DNA of 64,000 nucleotides from an uncultured Roseibium sp. (GCF_947496995.1 NZ_CANMFD010000001.1:1112692-1176691), one strand, 5' to 3'. Shown: positions 10,313 to 21,704, counted from the stretch's first letter. Notes: generated by a model from the sequence alone, not told the origin. Numbers and translations are program-made.

Positions 10313-10365
10313 TACCCGCACTGCAAGCTGGCACAATCTGAAACGAGGGGGACGCGCTGCCGCAT

Positions 10366-10395
10366 GCAAAAAGGGCGGCCCGAAGACCGCCCTTT
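10366..10395 (-). terminator. Rho-independent terminator of groESL
   Basis: Minus strand AAGGGCGG tcttcggg CCGCCCTTTTT hairpin with U tract just after groEL. Confidence 0.8.
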
Positions 10396-10422
10396 CCGTA
10401 AGACTTTTGAGCGTGAGGCTTC

Positions 10423-12075
<1,653 letters not shown>

Positions 12076-12123
12076 TCACTTGTTTGTGGAATTTGGTTGA
12101 GATCAGAAGCGGTTCGCTGGAAC

Positions 12124-12429
12124 TTAAGCGATCACGCCCATGATGTCGGATTCCTTCATGATCAGGAGGTCTTCACCATCGATCTTGACTTCGGTGCCGG
12201 ACCATTTGCCGAACAGGACGCGATCGCCTGCCTTGACATCCAGCGGGATCAGCTCGCCGCTGTCCTTGCGGGCGCCGGTGCCGACGGCGATGATTTCACC
12301 TTCCTGCGGCTTTTCTTTTGCGGTGTCCGGAATGATGATTCCGCCTGCGGTCTTCGCTTCGGAGTCTACGCGGCGAACAACGACACGGTCGTGCAGTGGA
12401 CGAAATGCCATAAGACTGTTTCCTCTCAT
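12124..12429 (-). CDS. groES: Co-chaperonin GroES
   Basis: [44 protein letters not shown]. Confidence 0.98.
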   Translation of the reverse strand: MRGNSLMAFRPLHDRVVVRRVDSEAKTAGGIIIPDTAKEKPQEGEIIAVGTGARKDSGELIPLDVKAGDRVLFGKWSGTEVKIDGEDLLIMKESDIMGVIA

Positions 12430-12514
12430 GAGCGCGCCCCACGCAATTAGGCAGCGCGCGAGACATGATAATCTGGTTGAACTTCACGGGAGCCCTTTTG
12501 TCTCCCGTCACAAA

Positions 12515-12541
12515 TTAGCACTCCCTTAAGGCGAGTGCTAA
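12515..12541. promoter_or_regulatory. CIRCE operator (HrcA binding site)
   Basis: Perfect TTAGCACTC-N9-GAGTGCTAA upstream of groES. Confidence 0.97.
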
Positions 12542-12653
12542 CAGCGCCTTGGATTTATGCATCCGCACGTCCGTTGTCAATGCTTGGTGAGGAGAATTCA
12601 TGCGCCGAATGGCGCGAAGACCGGCGAAAGTGCCGGTTGAGGTAAAGCCGCGC

Positions 12654-12700
12654 CACATTGCCTGCAAAAGATGGCGGCAATGTGCAGGGCGACGCCCTGC
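12654..12700. terminator. Paired hairpins downstream of the 12705-13292 gene
   Basis: CACATTGCC..GGCAATGTG (9 bp) and GCAGGGC-GAC-GCCCTGC (7 bp) next to its stop codon. Confidence 0.45.
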
Positions 12701-12704
12701 CGGA

Positions 12705-13292
12705 TCAGTTCGCCGCGGTGACGGAAAAGGGCAGGGTGAAGCCGGCCTGCTTGCCGCCGACAGCGTCGGTGAAGGTGGCTTCCAGCTTGTAGTCGCCGGC
12801 GGGCAGACCGCTGAACTGGAAATTGAGAGAGGCGGAGAGTTCCCGCTTTTTCGCGCGGCCGCTGCCGGAGAAGGTTGCGAAATTGCCTTGTTCGGCCAGA
12901 ACCTGGCCTGAGAGGTTCAGCAGCCGGTAGCTGGCGGTCAGCTCATAGGCATAGCTGTCACCGGTCTGGCGAAAATCGTAGCCGACAGGTTCGGCATAGA
13001 CGGACAGGGTCTCGCCATCGCTGTAGGCCGAGCTGGCGCGCGGGGTGTATTGCCCGTAGCTCTGGCTGCCGCCATCGGTGAGCGTCACCGTGTCGAACGC
13101 AAGATCGGATGCTTCCCACGCCGTGTCATAAGCGGCGCGTGCCTGAAGGAATGTCTGTGAGGGAGCTGAGCCGGTGTCCGACTGGGCCTGTGCGGACAGT
13201 ATACCTGTCAGTGTTGCGACCATGATGAGAACGGCGGATATGATCCACCGAGATGCAAGTCTTCCAGCCAACAATGTCATCGTTCCCCGCAC
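12705..13292 (-). CDS. Hypothetical secreted/periplasmic protein
   Basis: Signal peptide (..IISAVLIMVATLTGILSAQAQS) and beta-rich domain; no family recognised. Confidence 0.75.
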   Translation of the reverse strand: MRGTMTLLAGRLASRWIISAVLIMVATLTGILSAQAQSDTGSAPSQTFLQARAAYDTAWEASDLAFDTVTLTDGGSQSYGQYTPRASSAYSDGETLSVYAEPVGYDFRQTGDSYAYELTASYRLLNLSGQVLAEQGNFATFSGSGRAKKRELSASLNFQFSGLPAGDYKLEATFTDAVGGKQAGFTLPFSVTAAN

Positions 13293-13456
13293 GCCCTTAA
13301 GTCTTGTCTTTTCTTAGCGATTTTGCCGATATAGACAGAATTCGCACATATGACAAGGAAATGCGTGCGATGCGGTAAACGCCGTCGCGTCCGGCTTGCA
13401 GAAATTTACCCGTCAAAGCGTCGCGCCGGTGATCTTTGTGGTGCGGAGAAGAAGAA

Positions 13457-14962
13457 TCAGGACATCAGAGGCAGAAGGCTGCGTTCCGTCCAGGACTGCC
13501 GCTTGCGGTAGATTGTCGACGGGCTGATCTCCAGCGCGGCGGCGGCCATGGCGATATTGCCGTCGAAGGCGTCGAGCGTATCCTCGATGATCCGCCTCTC
13601 CTGGGCCCAGAGCGGTTCGATCGACCCGAAGGGCCGGCTCGGCGCGGCAACGCGGGACCGTTCCCGGGACAGATCGATGATGGCGTTCGGGCGGCTGCTC
13701 TGGTCACGGATGACCATCGGCAGCATGTCGAAGGTGATGGCGGCGCCGTCATTCATGACAACCATCTGCCGGATGGTGTTTTCAAGCTGGCGCACGTTGC
13801 CCGGCCATGAATAGGAAACGATCCGTGCTTCCGCATCGGCATCGAAGCCCCTGAAGCCGCGCCGTTCTTCCTTCGAATAGCGTTCCAGGAAGGTCTCCGC
13901 CAGGGGAAGAATGTCGTCGCGGCGTTCCCGCAGCGGCGGCAGGTGGATCGGCAGCACGTGAAGCCGGTAGTAGAGATCCTCCCGGAAGCGGCCGGCCGAT
14001 ATTTCGGCAACCGGATTGCGGTTGGTCGCGCAGATGATGCGCGCGTCGACCTTGCGCGACTGCGTGTCGCCAAGGCGCTGGAACGTGCCGGTTTGCAGGA
14101 AGCGCAGCAGCTTGCTCTGCAGCAGAAGGTCCATCTCGCCGATTTCATCCAGGAACAGCGTTCCGCCGTCGGCCTGTTCCGCGGCACCGGCCCGATTGTC
14201 CACCGCTCCGGTAAACGCCCCGCGGACATAGCCGAAGATTTCGCTTTCAATCAAATCCCGCGGAATGGCGGCGCAATTCAGCGTGACGAAGCGGCTCGGC
14301 CGGCGGTCCGACAGGTCGTGAACCGCTTTGGCGCACAGTTCCTTGCCCGTCCCGGATTCCCCGGTGATGAAAACCGGCGCCTGCGACGGCGCCATGCGGC
14401 TGATCTGGTCGTGAATATCGCGCATTTGCGCCGAGTGACCGATAAGTCGGTTCATCGCCTCGCGCACCGGTTCCTGCGGATTGCTCTGCGGGGCCAGATC
14501 GGAATTGACGGAAGCGGGCCGGATATCCTGCGGCTCCGATTGAGCAGGCGCAACGGGCGCGGGAACGGGGCGGCGCTGCTCGAGCTGGAAGGTGATTTTC
14601 GATGCAAGCGCGTCCAGCGAGAACGGCTTGGTCAGGAAATCATGCGCTCCGGACCGCATGGCGCTGACGGCGCGCGACACGGATCCTCTTGAAGAGACCG
14701 CCAGAATCACCGCCTTCGGGCACCGCACGGCGTAGGCTTCCAGTGCCTCATCGCCGCCGATGGTTTCCAGGTCGATTATGAGTATGTCGGTGGATTTGTC
14801 CGCGAGGTCCTGCAGACAGGAGGCTGAGTCCGTATAAAGGATTGGGTCCGTGCAGGAGTGAGACAGTTTCGCACACACTGCGGACGTGCGGGCGGCTTCA
14901 GAAGCCGATGCATCCAATACGCGTACAATCACAGGCAGGGCATTGCCTTCTTTACTCCCCAT
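13457..14962 (-). CDS. Sigma-54-dependent transcriptional activator with receiver-like domain (NtrC family)
   Basis: Receiver-like N-term, AAA+ Walker [15 protein letters not shown] loop, [12 protein letters not shown]-terminal Fis-type HTH. Confidence 0.93.
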   Translation of the reverse strand: MGSKEGNALPVIVRVLDASASEAARTSAVCAKLSHSCTDPILYTDSASCLQDLADKSTDILIIDLETIGGDEALEAYAVRCPKAVILAVSSRGSVSRAVSAMRSGAHDFLTKPFSLDALASKITFQLEQRRPVPAPVAPAQSEPQDIRPASVNSDLAPQSNPQEPVREAMNRLIGHSAQMRDIHDQISRMAPSQAPVFITGESGTGKELCAKAVHDLSDRRPSRFVTLNCAAIPRDLIESEIFGYVRGAFTGAVDNRAGAAEQADGGTLFLDEIGEMDLLLQSKLLRFLQTGTFQRLGDTQSRKVDARIICATNRNPVAEISAGRFREDLYYRLHVLPIHLPPLRERRDDILPLAETFLERYSKEERRGFRGFDADAEARIVSYSWPGNVRQLENTIRQMVVMNDGAAITFDMLPMVIRDQSSRPNAIIDLSRERSRVAAPSRPFGSIEPLWAQERRIIEDTLDAFDGNIAMAAAALEISPSTIYRKRQSWTERSLLPLMS

Positions 14963-15188
14963 TGCTGGGTAACTCCCATCGCTCGACCGGTCATTCGGAA
15001 ATCGAAAGATTCGTCAATCTGATAATTCTCCGAACAGGGTAAACAAAGCGTTGTCAGTTCGCGCATTTTGCATTTAGTCGAAAGAGAAAGCGCTAAAGAG
15101 GCGAGTTATGCCCACGAATGTGGATTGTGGCTGCCCTGACAGGGTCGCGAGGCTTTGCGGTCAGGGGCCTGATCGCCGATCCTTGGCT

Positions 15189-15764
15189 TTACATCGAGCC
15201 TGCCAGATAGCCGATCAGCAGGCAGACAGCGCCGGATGCCGCCATGGCAGCCGCAACGACTGGCAGGGAAAAGCGCTGCGTCAGCACGGTATCCAGCCTG
15301 CCGGGCGCCCCGGAGCGAGGATGTGAAATGGAAAGGTCAGGGGGAGTTTCGTGCGGCACGGAGAAGGGTTTTTGCCGCTCGGTACACTCTGCCGGGCGAA
15401 ATTCGGGCGCATAACTTCCTTTGGGGATAACGATGCGGACAGGGTCACCCGATCCCGATCCTGAATAATATTTTTCCAGCCTCAGGCGCAGCCGGGCAGC
15501 TTCCACGCGAACGATCGGGTCTGTCACCGGATTGAACTCCTCCGGTCGGCCGAGCGCTTCCACGGCGATGGTGTAGCCTTTCAGACTGTCCCGGCCGTGC
15601 TTGAGTGTGGCTGTCCCGACAAATCTGAGAAAAGCGCAAAGCTGGGGCGCCGAATGGAATTCCGGACTTTTCAGTGTCCTGGCAAGGGCTCTTCGGATCT
15701 GCTGGTCGGAAAGGTTGCTGCCGCCGGATTGCGCTGGCTCGGGACCGGGACGCGTCTCATCCAT
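15189..15764 (-). CDS. Conserved hypothetical protein with C-terminal transmembrane anchor
   Basis: N-term LSDQQIRRALARTLKSPEFHSAPQLCAFLRFVGTATLKHG..YTIAVEALGRPEEFNPVTDPIVRVEAARLRLRLEKYY domain; C-term PVVAAAMAASGAVCLLIGYLAG helix. Confidence 0.7.
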   Translation of the reverse strand: MDETRPGPEPAQSGGSNLSDQQIRRALARTLKSPEFHSAPQLCAFLRFVGTATLKHGRDSLKGYTIAVEALGRPEEFNPVTDPIVRVEAARLRLRLEKYYSGSGSGDPVRIVIPKGSYAPEFRPAECTERQKPFSVPHETPPDLSISHPRSGAPGRLDTVLTQRFSLPVVAAAMAASGAVCLLIGYLAGSM

Positions 15765-15856
15765 TGCTGAACTGCCGGAATATAATTTCGCGGAGATGCG
15801 GCGCCTGTGTCTTTGTCCCGGCAGTATCCGGGTGCAAACGGCGCCAAATACCTCGG

Positions 15857-15875
15857 CCGGTATTCTCCATACCGG
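15857..15875. other. Inverted repeat CCGGTAT-TCTCC-ATACCGG in promoter region
   Basis: Perfect 7-bp inverted repeat between divergent genes. Confidence 0.5.
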
Positions 15876-16026
15876 TCCCCCCTTCTTGTTATTGATAGCC
15901 GGAGATTATCTTCCCCTACGTAAGTTTACTGGAGCCGCTGTCGAATGCAAAGCTGAAAAGGCCTTTGGGTTACCGGACAAAGGCTCTGTTACGCAGGGAG
16001 ACTTGAGACATCAACAGTGGCCGCAA

Positions 16027-16043
16027 CGGCAATTGAATTGCCG
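16027..16043. promoter_or_regulatory. Perfect palindrome CGGCAATT-G-AATTGCCG upstream of the TipF-like gene
   Basis: 8-1-8 inverted repeat in the divergent intergenic region. Confidence 0.45.
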
Positions 16044-16155
16044 AAAATGCGCGGTAGAGCGAGCATAGTAGGGGACAAGTCACGGATTCTACACCGTAAA
16101 GCAGTTTGCGGATTCGGAGGCCGTCGTTTCTTAAGGCATGATTAACGGGTAATTT

Positions 16156-17757
16156 TTGATTCGAGTTGGAATAGTACGCTCCATGGGCCGCACAGGGACC
16201 ATATTCGTAGCAATCTGCATGGCGGTTATCGCGCTGTCATCGGCAACGGTGCTGGTGTTCCAGTTTGGCCGTCCCTTTGGCGAGGCCGTTTCCCTGTCGC
16301 TCGCTCTCATGTGCACCATGATCCTCGTTCATCTGCTGATCGGCCGGGCGCGCGACCGCAGCGCCGTCGGCGAGGCGGTTGACCGTCTGGAAGACCGGAT
16401 GGCCGACCTCGATGAGGATGTCGGCAATCTGGAAGGCCGGCTGACAGGCATGGAACATGCCGTTCCCCGCCGCACCCGGGCGGAAATCGATCCCCTGTTC
16501 GCCGAAGTGGAAGTTCTGGGCACCTTGGTGAAACAGATGGCCGAAGCCATGGCCGATCTGGAAACCAAGGTGGAAGACCAGCAGGCCCTGATGCCGCCGC
16601 CAAGGATGCCCAGCCTGCCGGGTTATCCGCAGGGACAGCAGCCCCAGGGACTTCCGCACCAGGGCCACCAGCACCAGAGCCACCAGCATCAGGGTTATCC
16701 GGCAGAACCTTATCCGGCGCCGAACGAAAGGCCGGATCAGAGGATGGATCCGCAGCAGGGCTACGGTCAGTTTCCGCCTTCCGCTGACGGCCATGGCGGG
16801 CAGACGGGGCACAGTGACATGGCTGAGCTGGACCGCCGCTACGGGGTTCACGCGCCCAGACACCCCGAAGACACGGCGCGTGCGCCCGATGTCCGCGCCG
16901 CCGAAACGCACGAACCTGGCCGGCAGTCCGGGGACAGCGCCGTGATGCAGCCGAACCGGCCGGGTCCGGATATGGCCATGCGGGAACTGGTCGCCTCGGC
17001 CCTGAATGCCAATCGCGTCGAACTGCATTTGCAGCCCATTGTCTCTCTGCCGCAGCGCCAGGTTAAATACTACGAGGCCTACACCCGCCTTCGCGATTCC
17101 GCAGGGAACCTTATCGAAGCCGCCAGGTTCATGCCGTCAGCCGTTCAGTCCGGCCAGATCGCCCGCATCGACAATCTTCTGCTGTTCCGTTCGATCCAGG
17201 TCATCCGGCGGCTGACCTCACGCAATCGCAACGCGGTCCTCTTCTGCAATATCTCTTCGCAATCGCTGATCGACGAGACCTTCTTCCCGGGTTTCCTGGA
17301 GTTCGTGAAGGCGAACCGCAACTTTGCCGATGCGCTCGTTTTCGAGTTCTCACAGACCGATGTCGCGGACATGGGGCCGATGGAACTGGAAAGCCTGAGT
17401 GCGCTTTACGAATCCGGCTTCCGCTTCTCCATCGACCAGATCTCCGACATGAAGATGGACTTCAACTCGCTGGCGGGACGCGGGTTCAAATACGGCAAGC
17501 TGCACGCGGACTATCTGATCGGCCGGCGAGAAGCCAAACACGGCCATATCCATCCTTCCGATTTCGGCGATCTTCTGCACCGCTACGGCATGGAGCTGAT
17601 CACGGATCACGTGGAAACCGAGTCCCAGGTTCTGGAACTGCTCGACTATGACGTGAAGCTTGCCCAGGGTAACCTGTTCTCGCCGCCTCGGCCGGTCAAG
17701 GCGGAGGTCCTCCAGGGAACCCCGGCACCGGGACCGCGGAGATCGGCAGCAGGCTGA
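16156..17757 (+). CDS. TipF-like membrane protein with degenerate EAL domain
   Basis: Two N-terminal TM helices, coiled coil, Pro/Gln/His-rich linker, C-terminal EAL fold (LHLQPIVSLPQRQVKYYEAYTRLR) with non-canonical active-site motifs. Confidence 0.75.
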   Translation: MIRVGIVRSMGRTGTIFVAICMAVIALSSATVLVFQFGRPFGEAVSLSLALMCTMILVHLLIGRARDRSAVGEAVDRLEDRMADLDEDVGNLEGRLTGMEHAVPRRTRAEIDPLFAEVEVLGTLVKQMAEAMADLETKVEDQQALMPPPRMPSLPGYPQGQQPQGLPHQGHQHQSHQHQGYPAEPYPAPNERPDQRMDPQQGYGQFPPSADGHGGQTGHSDMAELDRRYGVHAPRHPEDTARAPDVRAAETHEPGRQSGDSAVMQPNRPGPDMAMRELVASALNANRVELHLQPIVSLPQRQVKYYEAYTRLRDSAGNLIEAARFMPSAVQSGQIARIDNLLLFRSIQVIRRLTSRNRNAVLFCNISSQSLIDETFFPGFLEFVKANRNFADALVFEFSQTDVADMGPMELESLSALYESGFRFSIDQISDMKMDFNSLAGRGFKYGKLHADYLIGRREAKHGHIHPSDFGDLLHRYGMELITDHVETESQVLELLDYDVKLAQGNLFSPPRPVKAEVLQGTPAPGPRRSAAG

Positions 17758-17975
17758 TCAGCCGTTCGGCGCGCCGGCGGCAACAATTCATCCTTTGAAA
17801 TTCTGAGTGGCTTGCAGCGAAACAAGCTGAGTGCCTGTCACAAAACAGGTTCGATCCCTGACGCTTGCGAGGCTTCACAGCGCTGCGCAGCTTACGGCGA
17901 GATGATGTAGGGAAACATATGCGAAGAGGTGCGAGCGGCAGGCAGGGCCCGCCGCCAACACTCTTTAAGCATTTC

Positions 17976-19331
17976 TCAGCTCTGCTTGGGACCGACCATC
18001 ACGATGGTCGGTTGCTTTTCCGCCAGCAGACGTTTTGCGACGCGCTGGACGTCTTCCAGCGTGACTGCCTCGATTTCGCTGTTGCGGCGGTCGAAATAGT
18101 CGATGCCGAGATCTGCGTTCTGCAGGGCAACCAGCTGACGGGCGATCTTTCCTGAACTGTCGAAGCGCAACGGATAGGATCCGGTGATGAACTGTTTCGC
18201 GGAGTTGAGCTCTTCCTCGCTCGGACCTTCCGTGGCCATGCGCCGGAACTGTTCCAGCATGACATCGACGGTCTCGCCGGCGCGGTCGGCCTTGGTGGCC
18301 GCGGAGCCGATCAGGAGGCCCGCGTGACGGTAGGGCGAGAGCGACGTGCTGGCGCCGTAGGAAAGGCCGCGTTTTTCGCGCACTTCCTGATACATCCACG
18401 AGGTGAAGGTACCGGCACCGAGAATGTGGTTCATCACATAGGCGGCCTGATAGTCCGGATCGTCCCGCTTGATGCCCGGCAGTCCCAACAGGATCGTGGT
18501 CTGGGGAACCGGCAGTTCCTGGTAGACCTTCTTGCCGAACTCCGGCTCCAGATCGGGCACCGCGACGAGGTCGCCTGTTTCGGCAAGCGGTGCGAAAACC
18601 TCGTCGAGAATCGATTTCAGCCTCTGCGCGTCGATCGCGCCGACGACGCCGATGGTGAGCCCGTTTCGGGCCACAAGTCGTGCGTGCTGGGCGGCGAGGT
18701 CGGCAGGAGTGAGGCCGTTGATCGTCTCGTCCGTGCCGAGGGTCGGCCGGGCATAGGGGTGGCTGTCAAACATCGACACGGCGAGCGAGCGGCCGGCAAT
18801 CGAATCCGGGTCGCTTTCGTTGCGTCTGGCCTGGGCCGACAGCTGGGTCTGCATCCGCTCGACCGCAACGGCATCGAACCGCGGCTCGTTGACCGCCATC
18901 GCCAGCAACTGAGCGGCTTCATCGAGTGTCGGGGTGAGCGTCCGCAGACTGCCGTAGAACCTGTCCTTGCCGGTGCTGAAGCTGATGCTGACCGCCAGCT
19001 CTTCCATCCGCGCCTGGAATGCTTCGGAATCCAGATCTCCGGCGCCTTCATCCATGGTCGCGGCGAGCAGCCGTGTCAGGCCTTCCTTGCCTTCGGGGTC
19101 CTGGGCGGAGCCGCCTTCGAAGGAAAAGTTCAGCGCAATGATGGGCACCGTGTGGTCTTCCACCAGCCAGGCTTCAATTCCCTTTTCGCTGGTCACCTTC
19201 TGGATCTCGACGGCATTTGCAGGCTTGGTCAGTCCGAATGTGACGAACAGGGCCATGGCCAGCATGAAAAAGGCAAGGTTCGAAAAAAACAGGTTGGTAT
19301 CGGATTGCCGGAATTGGGTTGTCTTGGTCAT
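17976..19331 (-). CDS. M16 family peptidase-like protein lacking the zinc motif (probable non-catalytic partner)
   Basis: M16 fold sequence, HxxEH replaced (GLTRLLAATMDEG); adjacent to a canonical M16 gene. Confidence 0.88.
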   Translation of the reverse strand: MTKTTQFRQSDTNLFFSNLAFFMLAMALFVTFGLTKPANAVEIQKVTSEKGIEAWLVEDHTVPIIALNFSFEGGSAQDPEGKEGLTRLLAATMDEGAGDLDSEAFQARMEELAVSISFSTGKDRFYGSLRTLTPTLDEAAQLLAMAVNEPRFDAVAVERMQTQLSAQARRNESDPDSIAGRSLAVSMFDSHPYARPTLGTDETINGLTPADLAAQHARLVARNGLTIGVVGAIDAQRLKSILDEVFAPLAETGDLVAVPDLEPEFGKKVYQELPVPQTTILLGLPGIKRDDPDYQAAYVMNHILGAGTFTSWMYQEVREKRGLSYGASTSLSPYRHAGLLIGSAATKADRAGETVDVMLEQFRRMATEGPSEEELNSAKQFITGSYPLRFDSSGKIARQLVALQNADLGIDYFDRRNSEIEAVTLEDVQRVAKRLLAEKQPTIVMVGPKQS

Positions 19332-19334
19332 GGA

Positions 19335-20804
19335 TCAGGACTTGCCTTTGAGGGGAGTGGTTTCGGTCAGGGCGGCTGCCGGTTCTTCCGGCGCCATGCG
19401 CAGTTCTCCGACAACCGGCAGCGCCGTCAGGTGGGCGCGGGCGGCATCGAGCACATCCTGCGGCGTCACGGCCGTGACCTGCGACGGCCAGCTCTGAACG
19501 TCCTCGATTGTCTGGCCCGTCGCCAGCGCCCCGCCGAAGAGACGGGCGAGCCCCGACTGGCTGTCCTGTGCGTAGATCGCGCTCGCGATCATGCTGTTCT
19601 TGGCGCGTTCAACCTCTGCTTCGCTCACACCTGTTTCCAGAAGCTGCTGAATTTCGGCGGCAATGAGCTCTTCCAGTTCCTCCAGTGTGTGACCTGGGCG
19701 CGGAGTGGCGTAAACGCCGAACCGGCCGTCATCCAGTGCGCTGCTCTGGTAGTAGGCTCCGGCATTGATGGCCGCTTGCTGTTCAAGCACGAGGGACTTG
19801 TGCAAACGGCTCGAAGGCCCTTCTCCCAGAATATAGGCGAGCACATCGAGCGCTTCCGGCAGATGGCCGGCGCCCGTGTTGCGGCTCGGAACAACCCAGG
19901 CTTCCGAAATGGATTCCTGCCGCACCCGTGCATCGGAGACCGTGATGCGCCGCTCGCCGGAAAGAGGCGGTTCGGCGGGGCGTACACGCGCCCCGGGTTC
20001 CGCCCGCCTGGCAACCTTGCCGTAGGTGTCCTCGGCCAGCTTGCGCACCTCGTCGATATCGACATCGCCGGCTATGACCAGCACCGCATTGTTGGGCGTG
20101 TAGAAGCGGTCATAGAACGCGATCGCGGACTCCTTGTTCAGCGCTTCGATCTCGCTCTGCCAGCCGATGACCGGGGAACCGTAGGGGTGATTGACGAAGG
20201 TGATGGCGTTCAGCGCCTCACGCAGCCGCGAGCCGGGATCGCTGTCGACCCGCATGCGCCGCTCCTCGAGAACCACATCGCGCTCCGGAGACACGACCGC
20301 GTCGCTCAGCACGAGGTTCTCCATCCGGTCGGCTTCCAGTTCCATCATCAGTGGCAGGTGCTGTTTCGCGACTCGCTGGAAATAAGCCGTGTAATCGGTG
20401 CTGGTGAAGGCGTTTTCCTGGCCGCCCCGCTCGGAGACGATCTTTGAAAATTCACCGTTCGGATGTTTCGTCGTTCCCTTGAACATCAGATGTTCCAGGA
20501 AATGTGCGACGCCGGACTGGCCTTCCGGCTCATCGGCAGAACCGACCTTGTACCAGATCATGTGCGTCACCACCGGTGCCCGGCGGTCCGGAATGACAAC
20601 GACCTGAAGCCCGTTGTCCAGGGTGAAGCTCTCCAGATTGGGGGCAATCACCATCTCGCCGGCCGAAACGATCTCGGCGCGCACCGTATCCGCGGGCAGC
20701 AAGGACGCGGTCCCGAACACCAGCACCGGCAGCAACAGCAGACCGGCAGATTGTTTCAGCCGATAGCGCAGGGACGGGCGGTTCTTCTTGATGGGCAGGT
20801 TCAC
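19335..20804 (-). CDS. M16 family metallopeptidase (pitrilysin type)
   Basis: HFLEHLMFKGT zinc motif; GTG start at 20804 preceded by GGGAG; signal peptide. Confidence 0.92.
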   Translation of the reverse strand: MNLPIKKNRPSLRYRLKQSAGLLLLPVLVFGTASLLPADTVRAEIVSAGEMVIAPNLESFTLDNGLQVVVIPDRRAPVVTHMIWYKVGSADEPEGQSGVAHFLEHLMFKGTTKHPNGEFSKIVSERGGQENAFTSTDYTAYFQRVAKQHLPLMMELEADRMENLVLSDAVVSPERDVVLEERRMRVDSDPGSRLREALNAITFVNHPYGSPVIGWQSEIEALNKESAIAFYDRFYTPNNAVLVIAGDVDIDEVRKLAEDTYGKVARRAEPGARVRPAEPPLSGERRITVSDARVRQESISEAWVVPSRNTGAGHLPEALDVLAYILGEGPSSRLHKSLVLEQQAAINAGAYYQSSALDDGRFGVYATPRPGHTLEELEELIAAEIQQLLETGVSEAEVERAKNSMIASAIYAQDSQSGLARLFGGALATGQTIEDVQSWPSQVTAVTPQDVLDAARAHLTALPVVGELRMAPEEPAAALTETTPLKGKS

Positions 20805-20910
20805 GTGCAACTCCCGTTTTGGGTCTTTATCTGAGTATTTTCTCGTCCGCGAAGTCGGTGGGTCCGAATTTCCTGTCTGCACAGGGACGCTTGTCCAAAG
20901 GGCCAAATGC

Positions 20911-20960
20911 AAAAAAACCTCCGGGCTCTCTCTTCCATATAGGAAGCGGCGCCCGAAGGT
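20911..20960 (-). terminator. Probable terminator after the lipoprotein gene
   Basis: Minus strand ACCTTCGGGC..GCCCGGAGGTTTTTTT hairpin with nested CTTCC/GGAAG. Confidence 0.7.
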
Positions 20961-20993
20961 CTCATTACAATTTCGTCATGCAGGGCCGAAGCG

Positions 20994-21704
20994 TCAGTTG
21001 CAGTATTCGGTCTCGCCTTCCAGGCACCTCGGGTCAAGCGGTGTGGAATCGTAGATATCGCGATTGCCCGCACGCTTGCTCTTTTTCACCACTTCGGGCA
21101 TCGGAGCGTCCGGCGAAGGAGTGCTGTAGCCTGTCGGCGGTTCGGTCAGGAATTTGCGTGAAGCAAGGCCGTTCTGGTCAACCCCGGCCTGTTGCGCTTT
21201 CAGCTTCTGCAGGCGCTCCCACTCCGCACGCTGTTCGGCGCGGGTCAGCTTGCTGCCTTCCGTGATATCGCCGTCACGGCGGTCGGCTTCCACATCGCGC
21301 GGCTGGCCGGTCACGCCGGTGATCTTGAAACCGCGCATCTGCGCAGGCGTCAGGGGATCGCTGTTCATACTGCCCGACTTGCCCGAACTGGCAAAGACTT
21401 CCTGGATCTCGGTAAGCTGTGCGTTTTCACGCTGCTTCGGCCAGTTGGCGGAATTGACGCCGGCGACATTCGTCTCCGGTTCCGGAAGTGTGGCTGTCTC
21501 GGAAGGCATCGCCAACGGCGCGCGCGGCTTGTAGTCGATCGGCTTTTCATTCGGATCGACGGCGCCGAGACCCTTCATCACCGAATTGACGAGGGCAATA
21601 TCCGGTGCCTGGCTTGTTCCGTCCGCGGCCTGACAGGCGGCCAGTCCGGCGAGTATCGCCAGCACCGCAGATTTCTTCACCAAAGCAAAACTCGTCCGCA
21701 GCAC
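20994..21704 (-). CDS. Putative lipoprotein (DUF3035/BamF-like)
   Basis: Lipobox LAGLAAC, PLAMPSETATLPEPE segment; next to lspA. Confidence 0.65.
   Translation of the reverse strand: MLRTSFALVKKSAVLAILAGLAACQAADGTSQAPDIALVNSVMKGLGAVDPNEKPIDYKPRAPLAMPSETATLPEPETNVAGVNSANWPKQRENAQLTEIQEVFASSGKSGSMNSDPLTPAQMRGFKITGVTGQPRDVEADRRDGDITEGSKLTRAEQRAEWERLQKLKAQQAGVDQNGLASRKFLTEPPTGYSTPSPDAPMPEVVKKSKRAGNRDIYDSTPLDPRCLEGETEYCN

Noticed and set aside
9937-10341. 134-aa plus-strand ORF after the VOC gene
   Set aside because: Low-quality translation overlapping the duplicated groEL tail; no RBS or family evidence
17840-17875. tRNA-like T-arm (CAGGTTCGATCCCTG)
   Set aside because: No matching acceptor stem, D-arm or anticodon arm could be found around it; treated as chance
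18324-20447. 707-aa plus-strand ORF
   Set aside because: Antisense to the two M16 genes; shadow ORF from GC-rich codon bias with no recognisable domains
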